From Photobacterium sanctipauli (lineage in GTDB: Bacteria; Pseudomonadota; Gammaproteobacteria; Enterobacterales; Vibrionaceae), in assembly GCF_003026495.1 (NCBI RefSeq), contig NZ_PYMA01000002.1, positions 620,001 to 684,000 on the forward strand: a stretch of 64,000 nt of DNA, read 5' to 3'. This document shows positions 33,722-44,852 of the stretch, one piece after another. The translations under genes and the position numbers were made by a program. Numbering within the stretch: position 1 is the first letter of the stretch; the number at the start of each line of letters is the position of its first letter. The notes below the pieces were generated by a model, which had not been told where the DNA came from, ran no database searches, and worked only from the letters and a program-made list of their open reading frames with translations.

Positions 33722-35557
33722 TCATTGACCCTCATGAGCCAATGATTCGAGAACGATTTGGGATTTTCCTGAGTGCTTGGCTTGATATAGCAACTTATCT
33801 GCAGCGGCATAAGCCTTTTCTGGATTACCGCAACAGTAACTGGCGCCAATGCTGGTTGAAATTGTAATACTTAGGCCTTCGTGCTCTAGCGGGGAGCGTT
33901 TTAACAAAGCAAATAAATTGCTGGCGATCTGCGTTATGTCATTTTTACTGGCTTTGGTGCACCAAATAGCGAACTCTTCACCCCCGACGCGGCCAATTAA
34001 GGTATTGGGCTTAAGCACCTGTTGGCAAAGTTGGGTAAAGTGCTTCAATACCTCGTCACCAATGAGGTGGCCGTATTTATCATTGATGGTTTTGAAGTTG
34101 TCTAAATCAAGAATAAGCAACCAGCCATTTCTTCTGGCACTTTCTGCTTCTAGCTGCTCCCAGAAATAACCACGGTTTGAAATGCCAGTGAGGGAGTCGA
34201 TGTACGCTAACGCCTTAAGCTTTTCATTGGCTTCGGTTAGTGCAATGGTGCGACGTTTAACTTGTTCTTCTAGCTTGCTATTTTGAGCTTCGAGCAATGC
34301 GTTCAGACGAATAGTTTCTTGTTGTTCTTGCTCCAGCTTGTTAATGGTAGAAGCCAGATTTGAGGTCATTTGATTAAATGAGGTGGCTAATTCACCTAAT
34401 TCATCCTCACGCTCGATTTTAATGATTTTTTGCTTTTTGCCATGGCTGATTCGTTTGGCTGTTTTAGTCAGCTGTTGTATCGGCGATAAAATATGTAATG
34501 TTGACAGTTTGCCAAAGTACAAGGCGAAAAGAACCATTATCAGGGTGAGGGCGAAGGCTGAGTTGTTGGCATTTTCTAAAGCAGGCGAAAAATCAGACAG
34601 GGGTGAATAAAAGACGAGGCTGAGCTGATATCTATTTGCGCTACCAATCGGGTAGTGGGTGACAAAACCTACCCAATCTTCGTTTTCATAGCGAGTGGTT
34701 TGCACTGACTCTTGAGTTTGACGAGTGTTATTGACCAACTGATACAGCACAGGTGTGCGTTGTTCTGAAACGGTTTGCAATTGACCGTCGATCGCATGGT
34801 GCTTGCTGTCTGAGCTGGCTAAGATGGTTTCGCTATCATTGAGAATAGCGACGAAACCATTCTCACTGAGCTTATTTTTTTTAAGTCGGCTAATGACACT
34901 GTCTAACGTGAGATCTAGCCCCCAAACGCCGAGAATATTGCCGTCTTCATCGCGAAGTGCTTTCGATAAACTGGCACCAAGTAGGCTTTGGTCAATCGCG
35001 CCCTTGTATATTTTGCTCCATACCGGTTTGTCTGCTGCTATAGCATTCTGGTACCACCCACGCTCTGTGGCATTAAAGTAGTCGTTGTGGCCAATTTGAT
35101 TGCTGTTGAGGCCCTGGTAGTCAGTTACAAAGCTCGAAAGTGGCCCGGCGACGCCGTTGTTAGATTCAATCCGGATAAAGTTGCCTTCGGTGTCTGATCC
35201 GAAAGAGATTATCCCGCCTTGAGGATTGGCAAAGTAAAAGTAATCGATACTGCTATGGTGATTCAGTATGTGGGCTATATGAGAAAAGAGTTGCTCTCGG
35301 TGCTTGATGATTTCCGGTAGTTGCTCGGCGTAGCGTTCTTGGTGCAGATAAACGTGGTTGGCTTCTTCGAAGAAGCCATCAAGTTGATTTTTTACCGCCT
35401 TGCTAGAGTGCTGGTAAAGTCGTTCTATGGTTTGCAGTACCACCTTTTCAGAGCTTTGATGCCAAAGTACACCAATTGGAAAAGCGGTTAATAGGACAAA
35501 AACTGTCAAAGTAAGTTGGATATGTAAACCAAGATTGTTAGACAGCTTTTTTAGCAT
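33722..35557 (-). CDS. Membrane diguanylate cyclase (Cache-HAMP-GGDEF)
   Basis: It makes cyclic di-GMP from two GTP. The order is: TM helix (about 12-30), periplasmic dCache sensor (about 40-300, with DYFYFANPQGG and WGLDLTLD), second TM (about 323-343), HAMP (about 345-398), a coiled coil and a GGDEF domain (about 440-605). The catalytic motif is GGEEF near residue 527, an active form. The RxxD inhibitory site five residues upstream is missing, so product inhibition through the I-site is not expected. It stands alone, convergent with no gene and divergent from ribE. The sensed ligand is unknown. Confidence 0.92.
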   Translation of the reverse strand: MLKKLSNNLGLHIQLTLTVFVLLTAFPIGVLWHQSSEKVVLQTIERLYQHSSKAVKNQLDGFFEEANHVYLHQERYAEQLPEIIKHREQLFSHIAHILNHHSSIDYFYFANPQGGIISFGSDTEGNFIRIESNNGVAGPLSSFVTDYQGLNSNQIGHNDYFNATERGWYQNAIAADKPVWSKIYKGAIDQSLLGASLSKALRDEDGNILGVWGLDLTLDSVISRLKKNKLSENGFVAILNDSETILASSDSKHHAIDGQLQTVSEQRTPVLYQLVNNTRQTQESVQTTRYENEDWVGFVTHYPIGSANRYQLSLVFYSPLSDFSPALENANNSAFALTLIMVLFALYFGKLSTLHILSPIQQLTKTAKRISHGKKQKIIKIEREDELGELATSFNQMTSNLASTINKLEQEQQETIRLNALLEAQNSKLEEQVKRRTIALTEANEKLKALAYIDSLTGISNRGYFWEQLEAESARRNGWLLILDLDNFKTINDKYGHLIGDEVLKHFTQLCQQVLKPNTLIGRVGGEEFAIWCTKASKNDITQIASNLFALLKRSPLEHEGLSITISTSIGASYCCGNPEKAYAAADKLLYQAKHSGKSQIVLESLAHEGQ

Positions 35558-35717
35558 GTGAAACCAATGTATAAAATGAATAACTGAAAGCGAAAATTAA
35601 CGTGTAAAGAATATCGTTTTATATGGGCTTATTCAAATCAACTCGCTATTTACTTAAGGGATATCTTGATATTATCTTGTCTATTCGGAAATTCGTTAGA
35701 ACACTTAAGAGGTTGAG

Positions 35718-36332
35718 ATGTTTACCGGTATTGTACAAGGAACGGCAAAAGTTGTTGCTATCGATAAGAAAGAACGTTTTCAAACGCATGTCATTCAATT
35801 GAGCCCTGAAATGCATGAAGGGTTAGCCATCGGTGCGTCTGTTGCTCACAATGGTTGCTGTTTAACCGTGACGAAAATCGAGAACGACTTAGTCTCGTTT
35901 GACCTGATGCAAGAAACCTTGGCCGTGACGAACCTTGGCCTCTTAGAGGTAGGTGATAGTGTTAATGTTGAGCGAGCTGCCAAGTTCGGAGATGAAATTG
36001 GTGGTCACTCCATGTCGGGACATATTAATAGCCTGACCACGATCAGTAGTATCGAATCAAGCGAGAATAATCGAACTATCTGGTTTTCTATTCCTGAAGG
36101 TTACCAAAAGTATATTTTACGCAAAGGTTATATTGGCTTGGATGGGTGTTCGTTGACTATCGGTGATGTAGAAGATGGCCGCTTTAATGTCCACTTAATT
36201 CCAGAAACACTTCAGCGCACCTTGTTCGGTGAGCGAATTGTTGGCGCTAAGGTGAATTTAGAAATTGACCCGCAAACTCAGGCAATTGTTGATACGGTTG
36301 AGCGTGTTTTAGCGCAGCGTACAGGCTTGTAA
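35718..36332 (+). CDS. ribE: Riboflavin synthase, alpha subunit
   Basis: It dismutates two 6,7-dimethyl-8-ribityllumazines to riboflavin. Two lumazine-binding barrels occupy about 1-97 and 98-195, with MFTGIVQG at the start, NGCCLTV in the first and [10 protein letters not shown] in the second. It tracks E. coli RibE closely ([39 protein letters not shown]). RBS AAGAGG lies just upstream. The 160-base leader is too short and lacks the conserved boxes of an FMN riboswitch. It is a single gene with a strong terminator. Confidence 0.94.
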   Translation: MFTGIVQGTAKVVAIDKKERFQTHVIQLSPEMHEGLAIGASVAHNGCCLTVTKIENDLVSFDLMQETLAVTNLGLLEVGDSVNVERAAKFGDEIGGHSMSGHINSLTTISSIESSENNRTIWFSIPEGYQKYILRKGYIGLDGCSLTIGDVEDGRFNVHLIPETLQRTLFGERIVGAKVNLEIDPQTQAIVDTVERVLAQRTGL

Positions 36333-36347
36333 CTGACCCTCGAAGAT

Positions 36348-36377
36348 AAAAGAAAACCCCGCCAGGGGTTTTCTTTT
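36348..36377. terminator. Bidirectional terminator between ribE and the CPXCG gene
   Basis: A perfect 13-bp stem (AAAAGAAAACCCC / GGGGTTTTCTTTT) has a 4-base loop and T/A-rich flanks that serve both convergent genes. Confidence 0.9.
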
Positions 36378-36384
36378 GAATAGG

Positions 36385-36588
36385 TCAAAATATTTGCTCG
36401 TCATCAGCATCAACAAAGAGGTTGATGGTTTTGTGCAACTCATCCACCTGCATGTTTAGGTGAATGGCATGACAACAAGCAGGACAGTCGTCGTAGAACT
36501 CTTGGCTGCCAGCACTCGCGTCAAGTGTTATATGAATGTTGTGTCCACAGTGGGGGCACGCAACAGACTGCTCTGTATAGTTTTTCAT
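36385..36588 (-). CDS. CPXCG-motif cysteine-rich small protein
   Basis: It is 67 aa with two Cys pairs, CPHCG and CPACC, spaced like a zinc ribbon. Such CPXCG proteins are widespread in gammaproteobacteria with unknown function. The start is the ATG at 36588 with AAGGAG 5 bases upstream. Acidic C-terminus (DADDEQIF). It probably binds one zinc ion; a nucleic-acid or protein partner is only a guess. Confidence 0.85.
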   Translation of the reverse strand: MKNYTEQSVACPHCGHNIHITLDASAGSQEFYDDCPACCHAIHLNMQVDELHKTINLFVDADDEQIF

Positions 36589-37069
36589 TTCTACTCCTTG
36601 GTACGTGCGTAGCACATACTTTTACTATAACTCGCTTCCTTACTTTCTTGTATTTTTTACCCAACGGCATAAATCGCCATGTGACGCAGTTAGGTAATGC
36701 ACACACATGAAGTGGTATAAGAGCCACTATCATATTGAGCTTGCATTTCAACTTTAGCGGCTGTCATTTGTTTGTGCCTAAAATTAAGGACAAAGTATGA
36801 CTGAGGATATACTTCTCGAAATCTAAGGCGGGTATTTGTAAGAAAAGAATAAAAAGACTGGAAATTCTGATTTTATTTTTATTAATGGAATAATTAATAG
36901 GTCAGAAAGGGAACATTTTGGTGAAATAGCTAGTGAATAAAATGCCATGTAACTCAATTATGTTATTCACTTGCTATTGAGTTGTCGGGAAAAGCTGACA
37001 AGGCTGAAATAACCCTCTGATTTACTTCGGGCAACGAGCTAAGTTGATTAGCGGCGATAAATATGAAAA
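36589..37069. other. AT-rich intergenic region, no gene seen
   Basis: About 480 bases lie upstream of the CPXCG gene. One short inverted repeat (AGTGG..CCACT, near 36711-36728) is visible. I found no tRNA, convincing ORF or known riboswitch. Confidence 0.4.
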
Positions 37070-37098
37070 CACCACTACCATCATATCCGGTAGTGGTG
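37070..37098 (-). terminator. Terminator of the fructosamine kinase gene
   Basis: The 10-bp arms CACCACTACC / GGTAGTGGTG are followed on the minus strand by TTTTCATATTT, about 50 bases past the stop codon. Confidence 0.8.
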
Positions 37099-37146
37099 CC
37101 TAGCAGTAAAACTCAATCGAGCGATAATTCACTTTTAAAGGTGAGG

Positions 37147-38016
37147 TTAATCACCGTGTAATTGGAGTTTATCGATGAGTTGCTCTGCTTGGTGTATATA
37201 GCTACCGCCAAACAGGTTGCAGTGGTTAAGAATATGGTAAAGGTTGTAGAGATCTTTACGTTCGGCGTAGCCTTCATCGAGCGGCCATATCGATTGGTAG
37301 CCATCGTAGAAGGATTGCGAAAAGCCACCAAAGAGCTCTGTTAGCGCAATATCACATTCGCGGTCGCCCCAGTAGCAAGCAGGATCGAAAATAATAGGCC
37401 CAGTAACAGTGAGGGCGGTATTGCCATGCCAGAGGTCGCCGTGCAATAACGAGGGCTTCGGCTTGTGGTTCATCAGTAACTGGATCACGCGGCTGGTAAT
37501 CGTGTCGATATTGCCGAGCTCAATGCCTTTCTCTTGGCATAGTTGTAATTGCCAGGCAATACGCTGTTCAGCAAAGAATCGACACCAGCGTCGGCGCCAC
37601 TTGTTGGGCTGTGGCGTCAAACCAATGTAGTTATCGTAATCAAAGCCATACTCACCTTGCTCGCCCCATGAGTGCAGCCGTGCTAATTGCTGTCCTAGGG
37701 TGTAGGCGGCTGTATCATCGATAACTTTCGTGGGGAGGTAGTTGAGTATTAGGAATGATTTATCCTTGGTTGTACCCATATGGATAAACTGTGGCACTTG
37801 GATACAATCGGATTCATTGAGGGCGTCTAAGCTTTCGACTTCAGATTCGAATATGGCGGACTGCTCCCTGTCATTTAACTTTACAAAGAAGCGTTCATTA
37901 CCATCACCAATGCAGTAGCACTCGTTGATATCACCGCCTTCTACTGCTTCTTTTTCACTAATCTTGAAAGGCCTATCCAAGACCTCAGACAGTTGGTGAG
38001 AAATTGCTTGCCACAT
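37147..38016 (-). CDS. Fructosamine kinase family protein (YniA-like)
   Basis: These kinases phosphorylate ketosamines on glycated proteins or small amines so that they break down. The aminoglycoside-kinase-like fold shows a nucleotide loop (GGDINECYCIGD near 25-36), the catalytic LLHGDLWHGN near 191-200 and the metal-binding DPACYWGDRECDIAL. It is 289 aa, as in E. coli YniA. The start at 38016 is preferred because GGAGG is 5 bases upstream; a GTG 12 bases earlier would bury it. It is monocistronic. Confidence 0.9.
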   Translation of the reverse strand: MWQAISHQLSEVLDRPFKISEKEAVEGGDINECYCIGDGNERFFVKLNDREQSAIFESEVESLDALNESDCIQVPQFIHMGTTKDKSFLILNYLPTKVIDDTAAYTLGQQLARLHSWGEQGEYGFDYDNYIGLTPQPNKWRRRWCRFFAEQRIAWQLQLCQEKGIELGNIDTITSRVIQLLMNHKPKPSLLHGDLWHGNTALTVTGPIIFDPACYWGDRECDIALTELFGGFSQSFYDGYQSIWPLDEGYAERKDLYNLYHILNHCNLFGGSYIHQAEQLIDKLQLHGD

Positions 38017-38195
38017 AGCATCCTCCACGAAACATCAATCAGTTGATGAGCACCAGTTATCATCATAGTAGTCTATTTATTGGTCAAATAACTGGGTGCT
38101 TATCAAGGTTTTATATTATCGAAGGCGTCAAAATTGCTGAAATGATAGCTTAATCAACGTTATGGCAAGAAGTTAAAAGTGAGAAGAGTAAATAA

Positions 38196-38221
38196 AAAGC
38201 CGAACAAAAGTGTTCGGCTTT
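38196..38221 (-). terminator. Terminator of the hut operon
   Basis: The stem AAAGCCGAACA / TGTTCGGCTTT with a 4-base loop is followed by T residues on the minus strand, 34 bases past hutH. Confidence 0.9.
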
Positions 38222-38254
38222 AGGATAAAAAAGTCGTTTAAAGGCTTACAAACC

Positions 38255-39787
38255 CTAGATGCTTGGTAGTAGCTGCGATGGCATCAGGCCATTGAAGTTT
38301 GCTTCAAGCAGCAGCTGGTTGGCTTTTTCTATGTCAGGGGCGAAATAGCGGTCTTTGTCATAGAAATCAACGCGGGCGCGAAGCATTTCCTTGGCTTGTT
38401 CGATACGCTCAGAACTGCGGTTTGGCTTTCTGAAATCAAGCCCTTGTGCAGCGGCAAGGATTTCCACAGCCAGAATACCTCGGGTGTTCTCGGCCATGTC
38501 TTTCAGCCTACGTCCTGCGAACGTGGCCATAGAAACGTGATCTTCCTGGTTTGCCGAAGTTGGTAGGCTGTCTACCGACGCTGGGTGGGCCAGGGTCTTG
38601 TTTTCACTAGCCAGCGCTGCGGATGTGACTTGAGCGATCATAAAGCCGGAGTTAACACCGCCATTGTCGACCAAGAACGGTGGCAATTTGCTTAGGCCGC
38701 TGTCGATAAGTAGCGCCATGCGACGCTCTGAAAGGCTGCCGATTTCGGCAATCGCCAAGGCGAGGTTATCAGCGGCCATGGCAACAGGTTCTGCATGGAA
38801 GTTACCGCCAGAAATGATGTCGCCATCATCGGCGAATACCAGTGGGTTATCCGATACGGCATTGGCTTCAACTTCAAGAATATCGGCCGCGTGGCGGATC
38901 TGTTGAAGGCAAGCCCCCATGACTTGTGGTTGGCAGCGCAGTGAATAGGGGTCTTGTACCTTTTCGCACTGCTGGTGGGAAAGGCCAATTTCACTCTCTT
39001 TACCAAGTAGGTGGCGGTAAGCATCTGCTGCATCAATTTGACTGCGGTGGCCGCGCACTCGATGGATACGAGGGTCAAATGGACGGCGACTACCCAAGGC
39101 CGCCTCTACGGACATGGCACCACATACCGTGCCGGATGCGTAAAGATCTTCTGCTGCAAATAAGCCTTCAAGTGCAAACGCAGTGGATGCTTGGGTGCCA
39201 TTGAGCAATGCCAATCCTTCTTTTGGTGCGAGGGTGATCGGTTCTAGCCCTGCAATCTTCAATGCCGCAGCCCCACTAATGACTTCGCCATTATGGCGAG
39301 CCTGACCTTCACCCAGCAGAACCGTGCTCATATGGGCGAGGGGAGCGAGATCACCGGACGCACCGACGGAGCCCTTTTTGGGGATGCAAGGGTAAACTTC
39401 TGCATTGAGCAGGGTGATCAGCGCATCAACAACCATTGGACGGATACCAGAATAACCGCGTGCCAGGCTGTTCACTTTTAACGCCATCATGAGGCGAACA
39501 GTGTGGTCTTCCATGAACTCGCCGATACCAGCTGCATGGGATAGTACGATACTGCGTTGAAGGGTTTCCAAATCTTCTACCGCGATACGGGTATTTGCCA
39601 ATAGGCCAAAGCCAGTATTGATACCATAAACGACCTTATCTTCAGCGATGACCTGTTCAACGGCCTGGGTACTGGCAAGCATGTCTCCATACGCACATTT
39701 GCTCAGTGACAATGTCACTTTGTGGCGGCTGATATGGCGAAGTTGAGTCAGCGACAATTTGCCCGGATTAATTTCAATTTGGTACAT
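38255..39787 (-). CDS. hutH: Histidine ammonia-lyase
   Basis: It deaminates L-histidine to trans-urocanate, the first step of the hut pathway. The self-made MIO cofactor triad Ala-Ser-Gly is in [15 protein letters not shown] (about 143-145). Other family blocks include [15 protein letters not shown] and the NPL/VSDNPL substrate motif. It is 510 aa, a normal length. It is the last gene of the minus-strand hutIGUH run, 26 bases after hutU, with AAGGA before the ATG. Confidence 0.97.
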   Translation of the reverse strand: MYQIEINPGKLSLTQLRHISRHKVTLSLSKCAYGDMLASTQAVEQVIAEDKVVYGINTGFGLLANTRIAVEDLETLQRSIVLSHAAGIGEFMEDHTVRLMMALKVNSLARGYSGIRPMVVDALITLLNAEVYPCIPKKGSVGASGDLAPLAHMSTVLLGEGQARHNGEVISGAAALKIAGLEPITLAPKEGLALLNGTQASTAFALEGLFAAEDLYASGTVCGAMSVEAALGSRRPFDPRIHRVRGHRSQIDAADAYRHLLGKESEIGLSHQQCEKVQDPYSLRCQPQVMGACLQQIRHAADILEVEANAVSDNPLVFADDGDIISGGNFHAEPVAMAADNLALAIAEIGSLSERRMALLIDSGLSKLPPFLVDNGGVNSGFMIAQVTSAALASENKTLAHPASVDSLPTSANQEDHVSMATFAGRRLKDMAENTRGILAVEILAAAQGLDFRKPNRSSERIEQAKEMLRARVDFYDKDRYFAPDIEKANQLLLEANFNGLMPSQLLPSI

Positions 39788-39813
39788 ACAACATCCTTAT
39801 ATTTGTCGAGTGA

Positions 39814-41514
39814 CTATGATTGAGTGTCGGTGATCATCGGCAGATCAAGTTTCTGCTCTTTGGCACAATTAATGGCAATGTCATAACCTGCATCCGCATG
39901 GCGCATAACCCCAGTGCCTGGGTCATTGCGAAGGACACGGCCAACACGCTCGGCGGCTTCATCGCTGCCGTCACAAACAATGACCATACCTGAGTGCTGG
40001 GAGAAGCCCATACCGACACCACCGCCATGGTGCAAGGAAACCCAAGTAGCACCCGATGCAGTGTTAAGGAGGGCGTTGAGTAGTGGCCAATCTGAGACGG
40101 CATCTGAACCATCCATCATGCCTTCAGTTTCGCGGTTAGGGCTAGCAACCGAGCCGGAGTCAAGGTGGTCGCGGCCGATCACAATCGGTGCTTTCAGCTC
40201 GCCGTTTTTAACCATTTCATTGAAGGCCTTGCCTAGGCGGGCGCGGTCTTTTAAGCCAACCCAGCAGATACGGGCAGGTAGACCTTGGAACTGAATTCGC
40301 TCGCGGGCCATATCCAGCCAGTTGTGAAGGTGAGGGTTGTCGGGGATCAGCTCTTTCACCTTCTGATCGGTTTTGTAAATATCTTCAGGATCGCCCGATA
40401 GCGCTGCCCAGCGGAATGGGCCGACACCTTCGCAGAATAACGGGCGGATATAGGCTGGAACGAAGCCTGGGAAGTCGAATGCGTTTTCAACGCCTTCCTC
40501 AAAGGCCATTTGACGAATGTTGTTGCCGTAATCCACGGTGGCTGAGCCCGCTTCTTGTAACGCCAGCATCGCCTTAACCTGTACCGCCATTGATGCTTTT
40601 GCCGCTTTCACAACCGCCGCTTCATCTTTTAGGCGCATTTCAGCGGCATGTTCCATAGACCAGCCTTGTGGCAGGTAACCATTGAGTGGGTCATGGGCAG
40701 AGGTTTGGTCAGTGGTGGCATCTGGTACGATGCCACGAGCAACGATGTCAGCGTATACGTCAGCCGCGTTACCCAGAAGGCCCACGGAAACAGGTTTACC
40801 GTTTTCTTTTGCTTGTTCAACAATCGCCATTGCTTCGTCGAGCGTGTGTGCCTTGCAATCTACATAGCCGGTGCGCAAACGGTAGTCGATGCGGGTTTCA
40901 TCGCACTCAACCGCAATCATGGAAAAACCGGCCATAGTCGCCGCCAATGGTTGTGCACCGCCCATGCCGCCCAAGCCGCCCGTTAAGATCCAACGGCCGC
41001 TGCTGTCACCGTTAAAGTGTTGTTTAGCCATCGCGACAAAGGTTTCGTAAGTGCCTTGAACAATGCCCTGCGAGCCAATGTAAATCCAGCTGCCTGCTGT
41101 CATTTGGCCGTACATCATCAAGCCTTCTTTATCTAGCTCGTTAAAGTGCTCCCAGTTAGCCCAATGCGGTACAAGGTTAGAGTTGGCAATCAGCACGCGA
41201 GGGGCATTGCTGTGGGTTTTGAACACACCAACAGGCTTGCCGGATTGAACCAGCAGCGTTTCGTCATCTTCAAGACGCTGTAGAACTTCGACAATTTTGT
41301 CATAACATTCCCAGTTACGCGCAGCACGCCCGATACCACCGTATACCACTAAGGCGTGGGGATGTTCTGCTACATCTGGGTGTAAGTTATTCATCAACAT
41401 CCGTAGCGGGGCTTCTGTCATCCATGATTTTGCATTGAGCTCGGTGCCGGTTGGGGCAATGATGGTGCGAGTTTCATCCAATCGTGGATTAACGTGCGAT
41501 GTTGGCTGTGTCAT
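39814..41514 (-). CDS. hutU: Urocanate hydratase
   Basis: It hydrates urocanate to 4-imidazolone-5-propionate using a tightly bound NAD+. The 566 aa sequence has the family's glycine-rich NAD site [13 protein letters not shown] and the C-terminal [17 protein letters not shown] block. AAGGAG lies 6 bases before the ATG. It lies 70 bases after hutG and 26 before hutH in the hut operon. Confidence 0.97.
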   Translation of the reverse strand: MTQPTSHVNPRLDETRTIIAPTGTELNAKSWMTEAPLRMLMNNLHPDVAEHPHALVVYGGIGRAARNWECYDKIVEVLQRLEDDETLLVQSGKPVGVFKTHSNAPRVLIANSNLVPHWANWEHFNELDKEGLMMYGQMTAGSWIYIGSQGIVQGTYETFVAMAKQHFNGDSSGRWILTGGLGGMGGAQPLAATMAGFSMIAVECDETRIDYRLRTGYVDCKAHTLDEAMAIVEQAKENGKPVSVGLLGNAADVYADIVARGIVPDATTDQTSAHDPLNGYLPQGWSMEHAAEMRLKDEAAVVKAAKASMAVQVKAMLALQEAGSATVDYGNNIRQMAFEEGVENAFDFPGFVPAYIRPLFCEGVGPFRWAALSGDPEDIYKTDQKVKELIPDNPHLHNWLDMARERIQFQGLPARICWVGLKDRARLGKAFNEMVKNGELKAPIVIGRDHLDSGSVASPNRETEGMMDGSDAVSDWPLLNALLNTASGATWVSLHHGGGVGMGFSQHSGMVIVCDGSDEAAERVGRVLRNDPGTGVMRHADAGYDIAINCAKEQKLDLPMITDTQS

Positions 41515-41584
41515 TTGGCTCTCCTTGCTGAGCTACCTATTTAAATATTTTGTGTTGCCTTTAGGGCTATTGGGTAGCGCATGA

Positions 41585-42613
41585 TTAACGTAGGGCACGG
41601 GCAATGGTCCACACGAGGCGGGCTGCTAGACGTGCAGTTTGACTATCAATATCAAATCTCGGGTTATATTCGGCAATATCGGCAACGAGTACCTTGCTAT
41701 CACCGTTTTGGGTCTTGCTAGATAGGATTTGGCTAAGTAGGTTTTCGATTATCTCTACCGGTACACCGCGTGCAGCTGGCGCACTTACACCGGGGGCAAC
41801 AGCGGCTGGAAATACATCCATGTCGATGGTGAGATAAAGGTAATCAGATTGGTCGATAAAGGCTTGAAGCTCCTCCTGAACGGATTCTAGGTTCTGCTGC
41901 TTTAGCTCGACATCATCTTTATAGAGTACCGATAGCGTGTCGGCCTTCTGGTATAGTGCCTGGGTATTGCTGGTTCGGCTTAACCCGAGGCAAGCATAGT
42001 GAAAAGGCCAGCCTTGTAATTGGCAAAAACGGGCAATTTGATGAAATGGTGTCCCAGAGCTGCCTTGCTCCGATTGCTGGCCACCCGGCGGGTTGCGCAG
42101 GTCGAAGTGGGCATCAAAGTTGATGATGCCTACCTTGGGTGTTGAAGGCGCTTTTGCTGAGGAGAAAGCATCTTGGTTTTGTTGTTCATTTACATGCTGC
42201 TTCTGGATCAGGTAGTTGCCAATACCTTGAAACGTACCCCATGCCACTTCATGGCCGCCGCCAAGCACCATGACCTTGTGTTTTTGTCGAAGGGCACGGC
42301 AAACATCTTCGCCAAGGCGGTGTTGTGCCAATTCGAGGTTGCCATCGCTGCAACAGATGTCTCCACCGTCATAAACGGGCTCGGTATGATGCCAAGCTAG
42401 GTTTGCCAGAACCTTGCGGATAGCAACGGGCGCATCAAAAGCACCGGTACGGCCCTTGTTGCGAGATACCCCTTCGTCACAGGCAAAGCCAAGTAACATA
42501 ATGCCTTCATCGTTGGCTTGATCTGCAGGGCGGATCTTTTGGTGCCATCGCATGCCCAGCTCACCGTCTTCGGGATCCGTTCTACCGGCCCAAACACCCA
42601 TATCAATTGACAT
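41585..42613 (-). CDS. hutG: Formimidoylglutamase
   Basis: It splits N-formimidoyl-L-glutamate to glutamate and formamide, the last step of the three-carbon-saving hut route. It belongs to the arginase/ureohydrolase fold with two Mn2+ ions: [18 protein letters not shown] and TIDMDVF supply the ligands. It is 342 aa, slightly longer than average because of a Gln/Asn-rich insert near 150-165. The start at 42613 has GGAG at 6 bases and overlaps the hutI stop by 11 bases, so the two are translationally coupled. Confidence 0.95.
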   Translation of the reverse strand: MSIDMGVWAGRTDPEDGELGMRWHQKIRPADQANDEGIMLLGFACDEGVSRNKGRTGAFDAPVAIRKVLANLAWHHTEPVYDGGDICCSDGNLELAQHRLGEDVCRALRQKHKVMVLGGGHEVAWGTFQGIGNYLIQKQHVNEQQNQDAFSSAKAPSTPKVGIINFDAHFDLRNPPGGQQSEQGSSGTPFHQIARFCQLQGWPFHYACLGLSRTSNTQALYQKADTLSVLYKDDVELKQQNLESVQEELQAFIDQSDYLYLTIDMDVFPAAVAPGVSAPAARGVPVEIIENLLSQILSSKTQNGDSKVLVADIAEYNPRFDIDSQTARLAARLVWTIARALR

Positions 42614-43892
42614 GTTGTTCTCCTGTCGCTGACTGTTCTGCTACGGTCTTGAGGGTATAGCTATGGTGAGGCGCTATTGCTTGGTGTGCGTGAAATAGGT
42701 GTCCGTTGACGACCCGGAATTTTAAGTCAGGCACGCCAATACGATATGACAACTCGGCAGGGTGGTTGACATCCCAAGCCGCAAGATCAGCATCCATACC
42801 AATTTCAATTTGCCCCTTGCTTGTGCCATGGCCAAGTGCTTTAGCCGCATGACGTGTTACTCCGCCAAGGGCCTCTTCTGGCGTTAGCCTGAACAGGGTA
42901 CAAGCCATGTTCATCATGGTCCTTAGCGATGCAATAGGGGAAGTGCCAGGATTAAAATCTGTGGCTATCGCCATGGGTACATCAAGGTTCCTAAGTTGGT
43001 CGATGGGCGGCATTTGTGTTTCACGCAAGAAGTAAAATGCGCCAGGTAGTAAGGTGGCGACGGTGCCACTGGCTGCGAGGGCCGCGACACCCTCATTATC
43101 GAGGTATTCGATATGGTCGACGGATAAGGCACCCATGCGAGCTGCAAGTGCGCTGCCGCCAAGGTTAGATAGCTGCTCGGTATGCCCCTTTATAGCCAGC
43201 CCATGCTTTATCGCAGCATCAAAGACACGCTTACATTGGGCGGTCGAAAAACCGATGCCTTCGCAAAATACATCAACGGCATCAGCGAGGTTTTCAGCCG
43301 CAGCAGCAGGAATGATTTGCTCGCAAACTAGAGAGATATAGCCATCTGGGTCGTTAGTGTACTCTGGCGGCAAGGCGTGGGCGGCGAGCAGTGTGGTGAC
43401 AACATTAATATCTTCAAGCTTACCCAAACGCCGGGCAACCCGCAGCATTTTCAGCTCATCGTCGACCGTTAGCCCATAACCAGATTTAATCTCAACGGTG
43501 GTTACACCGTCGCTTTTTAAGCCCTGAAGTCGTTTGAGTGCGAGATCGTAAAGCGTCTCTTCACTGGCATGGCGCGTGGCTTGAACCGTTGAAAGAATGC
43601 CACCCCCGGCTTTGGCGATGTCCTCGTAAGGCACCTCTTGTAAACGCTGCTCGAATTCTTCTGCTCGATTACCGGCAAAGACTAAATGGGTGTGGCAATC
43701 AATGAATCCCGGCGTCACCAATGCACCTTGGCAATCGACAATGTCAGGATGGCCGTGAAAATCATAGTGATCAGCTTCACCGGCAAACATGATTTTGCCA
43801 TTCTCGATGCCTATCATGGCGTTTTCGATAAGACGATACCCAGAATCTGTATTCATGGTTACCATGCTCAAATTGGTCAACACTCGGTCCAT
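42603..43892 (-). CDS. hutI: Imidazolonepropionase
   Basis: It opens the ring of 4-imidazolone-5-propionate to give formimidoyl-glutamate. It is an amidohydrolase with a single metal: [18 protein letters not shown] and the late [11 protein letters not shown]sp. It is 429 aa. It is the promoter-proximal gene of hutIGUH, with AAAGG before its ATG, and overlaps hutG by 11 bases. A HutC operator candidate lies 20 bases upstream. Confidence 0.96.
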   Translation of the reverse strand: MDRVLTNLSMVTMNTDSGYRLIENAMIGIENGKIMFAGEADHYDFHGHPDIVDCQGALVTPGFIDCHTHLVFAGNRAEEFEQRLQEVPYEDIAKAGGGILSTVQATRHASEETLYDLALKRLQGLKSDGVTTVEIKSGYGLTVDDELKMLRVARRLGKLEDINVVTTLLAAHALPPEYTNDPDGYISLVCEQIIPAAAAENLADAVDVFCEGIGFSTAQCKRVFDAAIKHGLAIKGHTEQLSNLGGSALAARMGALSVDHIEYLDNEGVAALAASGTVATLLPGAFYFLRETQMPPIDQLRNLDVPMAIATDFNPGTSPIASLRTMMNMACTLFRLTPEEALGGVTRHAAKALGHGTSKGQIEIGMDADLAAWDVNHPAELSYRIGVPDLKFRVVNGHLFHAHQAIAPHHSYTLKTVAEQSATGEQHVN

Positions 43893-43908
43893 GTCAGTGC
43901 CTTTCTTT

Positions 43909-43926
43909 ATTATGTATATACAAATA
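43909..43926. promoter_or_regulatory. HutC operator candidate upstream of hutI
   Basis: The perfect palindrome TGTATATACA (43913-43922), with A/T flanks, lies 20 bases before the hutI start. GntR-HutC family repressors bind TGTAtataCA-like palindromes in related bacteria. A weaker half-match (TATACAAA) occurs upstream of hutC near 44873-44880. Confidence 0.6.
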
Positions 43927-44147
43927 AATAGGCAATTATTAATAGAAACTCAAGGTGCAATGTAAATAGATTGTGATCATTGTTGTAATTTTTCGCTGCC
44001 AGTAGGTGGGAAATGAGAGGAAAAGCAATGTTAAAGAAGGGCTATGAAGTGGATTCTATAACCCTTATTTTGTTGTGATTAATGGCTTGCAGCAATTTGT
44101 TTGAAGCAATTAGCTTAGTTACTGTGGCAAAAAGAAGCCGATCAGAA

Positions 44148-44852
44148 CTAAACCGCAGTGCGGGAGCTGAGCTTGTACTTGTCCCCAGGGTGATAGAGTA
44201 GGGCGGTACTGACTAACTTATTGCTACTCCAGGTGCGGCGATTCAATAACAGGCAGGGGGATTGCGCAGAGACATGCAGTAAATCGGCGATTCTTTGGTT
44301 GGGCAAGAGTGCCTCGACGGTATGCTCGATATCACTGAGCGGGCAAGTCTGAACTAGGTATTCATTGGGTGTTTGACTGGAAAAGTCCTGATCGATATAA
44401 CTTGGCGCAAAGTCAGGATTCACCCAGCGTTCTTCCAGTTGGATCGGGGTATTGTTTTCGAAGTGCACGATTTGGGTGAAGTACACCTTGGTACCGTGTT
44501 TCACGCCCAACCTCAAGGCAACGTCATCGCTGGCTTCGATGCTCATTTGTTTAATGACATCAGAACGATATTGGTGGCCACGGTTTTTCACCTCATCGGC
44601 GATATTGCGGATCTCCATCAGTGGCGACTCGGCTTTTTTGTGGCAGACAAAAGTCCCTAGCCTTGGTGTTCTTTTTAGCAACCCTTCCTTAACCAGATCC
44701 CGTATCGCTTTGTTAGCCGTCATACGACTAACAGAGAATTGTTCGGAAAGCTCAAGCTCAGTTGGGATCTTGTGCCCTGGCGGCCAAGCGCGGCTACTGA
44801 TTTTTTCATTGAGGTAATGCTTGATTTGCATATAGCGTGGAGACTGGGTCAT
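44148..44852 (-). CDS. hutC: Histidine utilization repressor HutC (GntR/UTRA)
   Basis: It represses the hut genes and is released by urocanate. An N-terminal GntR winged helix (about 5-70, with LSEQFSVSRMTANKAIRDL) is followed by a UTRA ligand domain (about 90-230). The start is set at the ATG at 44852, where AAGGA lies 8 bases upstream; the 17 extra residues of the longer frame are not family-like. It is 234 aa. It lies just upstream of hutIGUH in the same direction with a 255-base gap that carries the operator candidate. Confidence 0.93.
   Translation of the reverse strand: MTQSPRYMQIKHYLNEKISSRAWPPGHKIPTELELSEQFSVSRMTANKAIRDLVKEGLLKRTPRLGTFVCHKKAESPLMEIRNIADEVKNRGHQYRSDVIKQMSIEASDDVALRLGVKHGTKVYFTQIVHFENNTPIQLEERWVNPDFAPSYIDQDFSSQTPNEYLVQTCPLSDIEHTVEALLPNQRIADLLHVSAQSPCLLLNRRTWSSNKLVSTALLYHPGDKYKLSSRTAV

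Noticed and set aside
35558-35717. FMN riboswitch upstream of ribE
   Set aside because: The leader is only 160 bases and none of the conserved RFN boxes is visible.
38664-41514. Several plus-strand ORFs antisense to hutH and hutU
   Set aside because: They shadow highly conserved hut coding sequence and show no family features.
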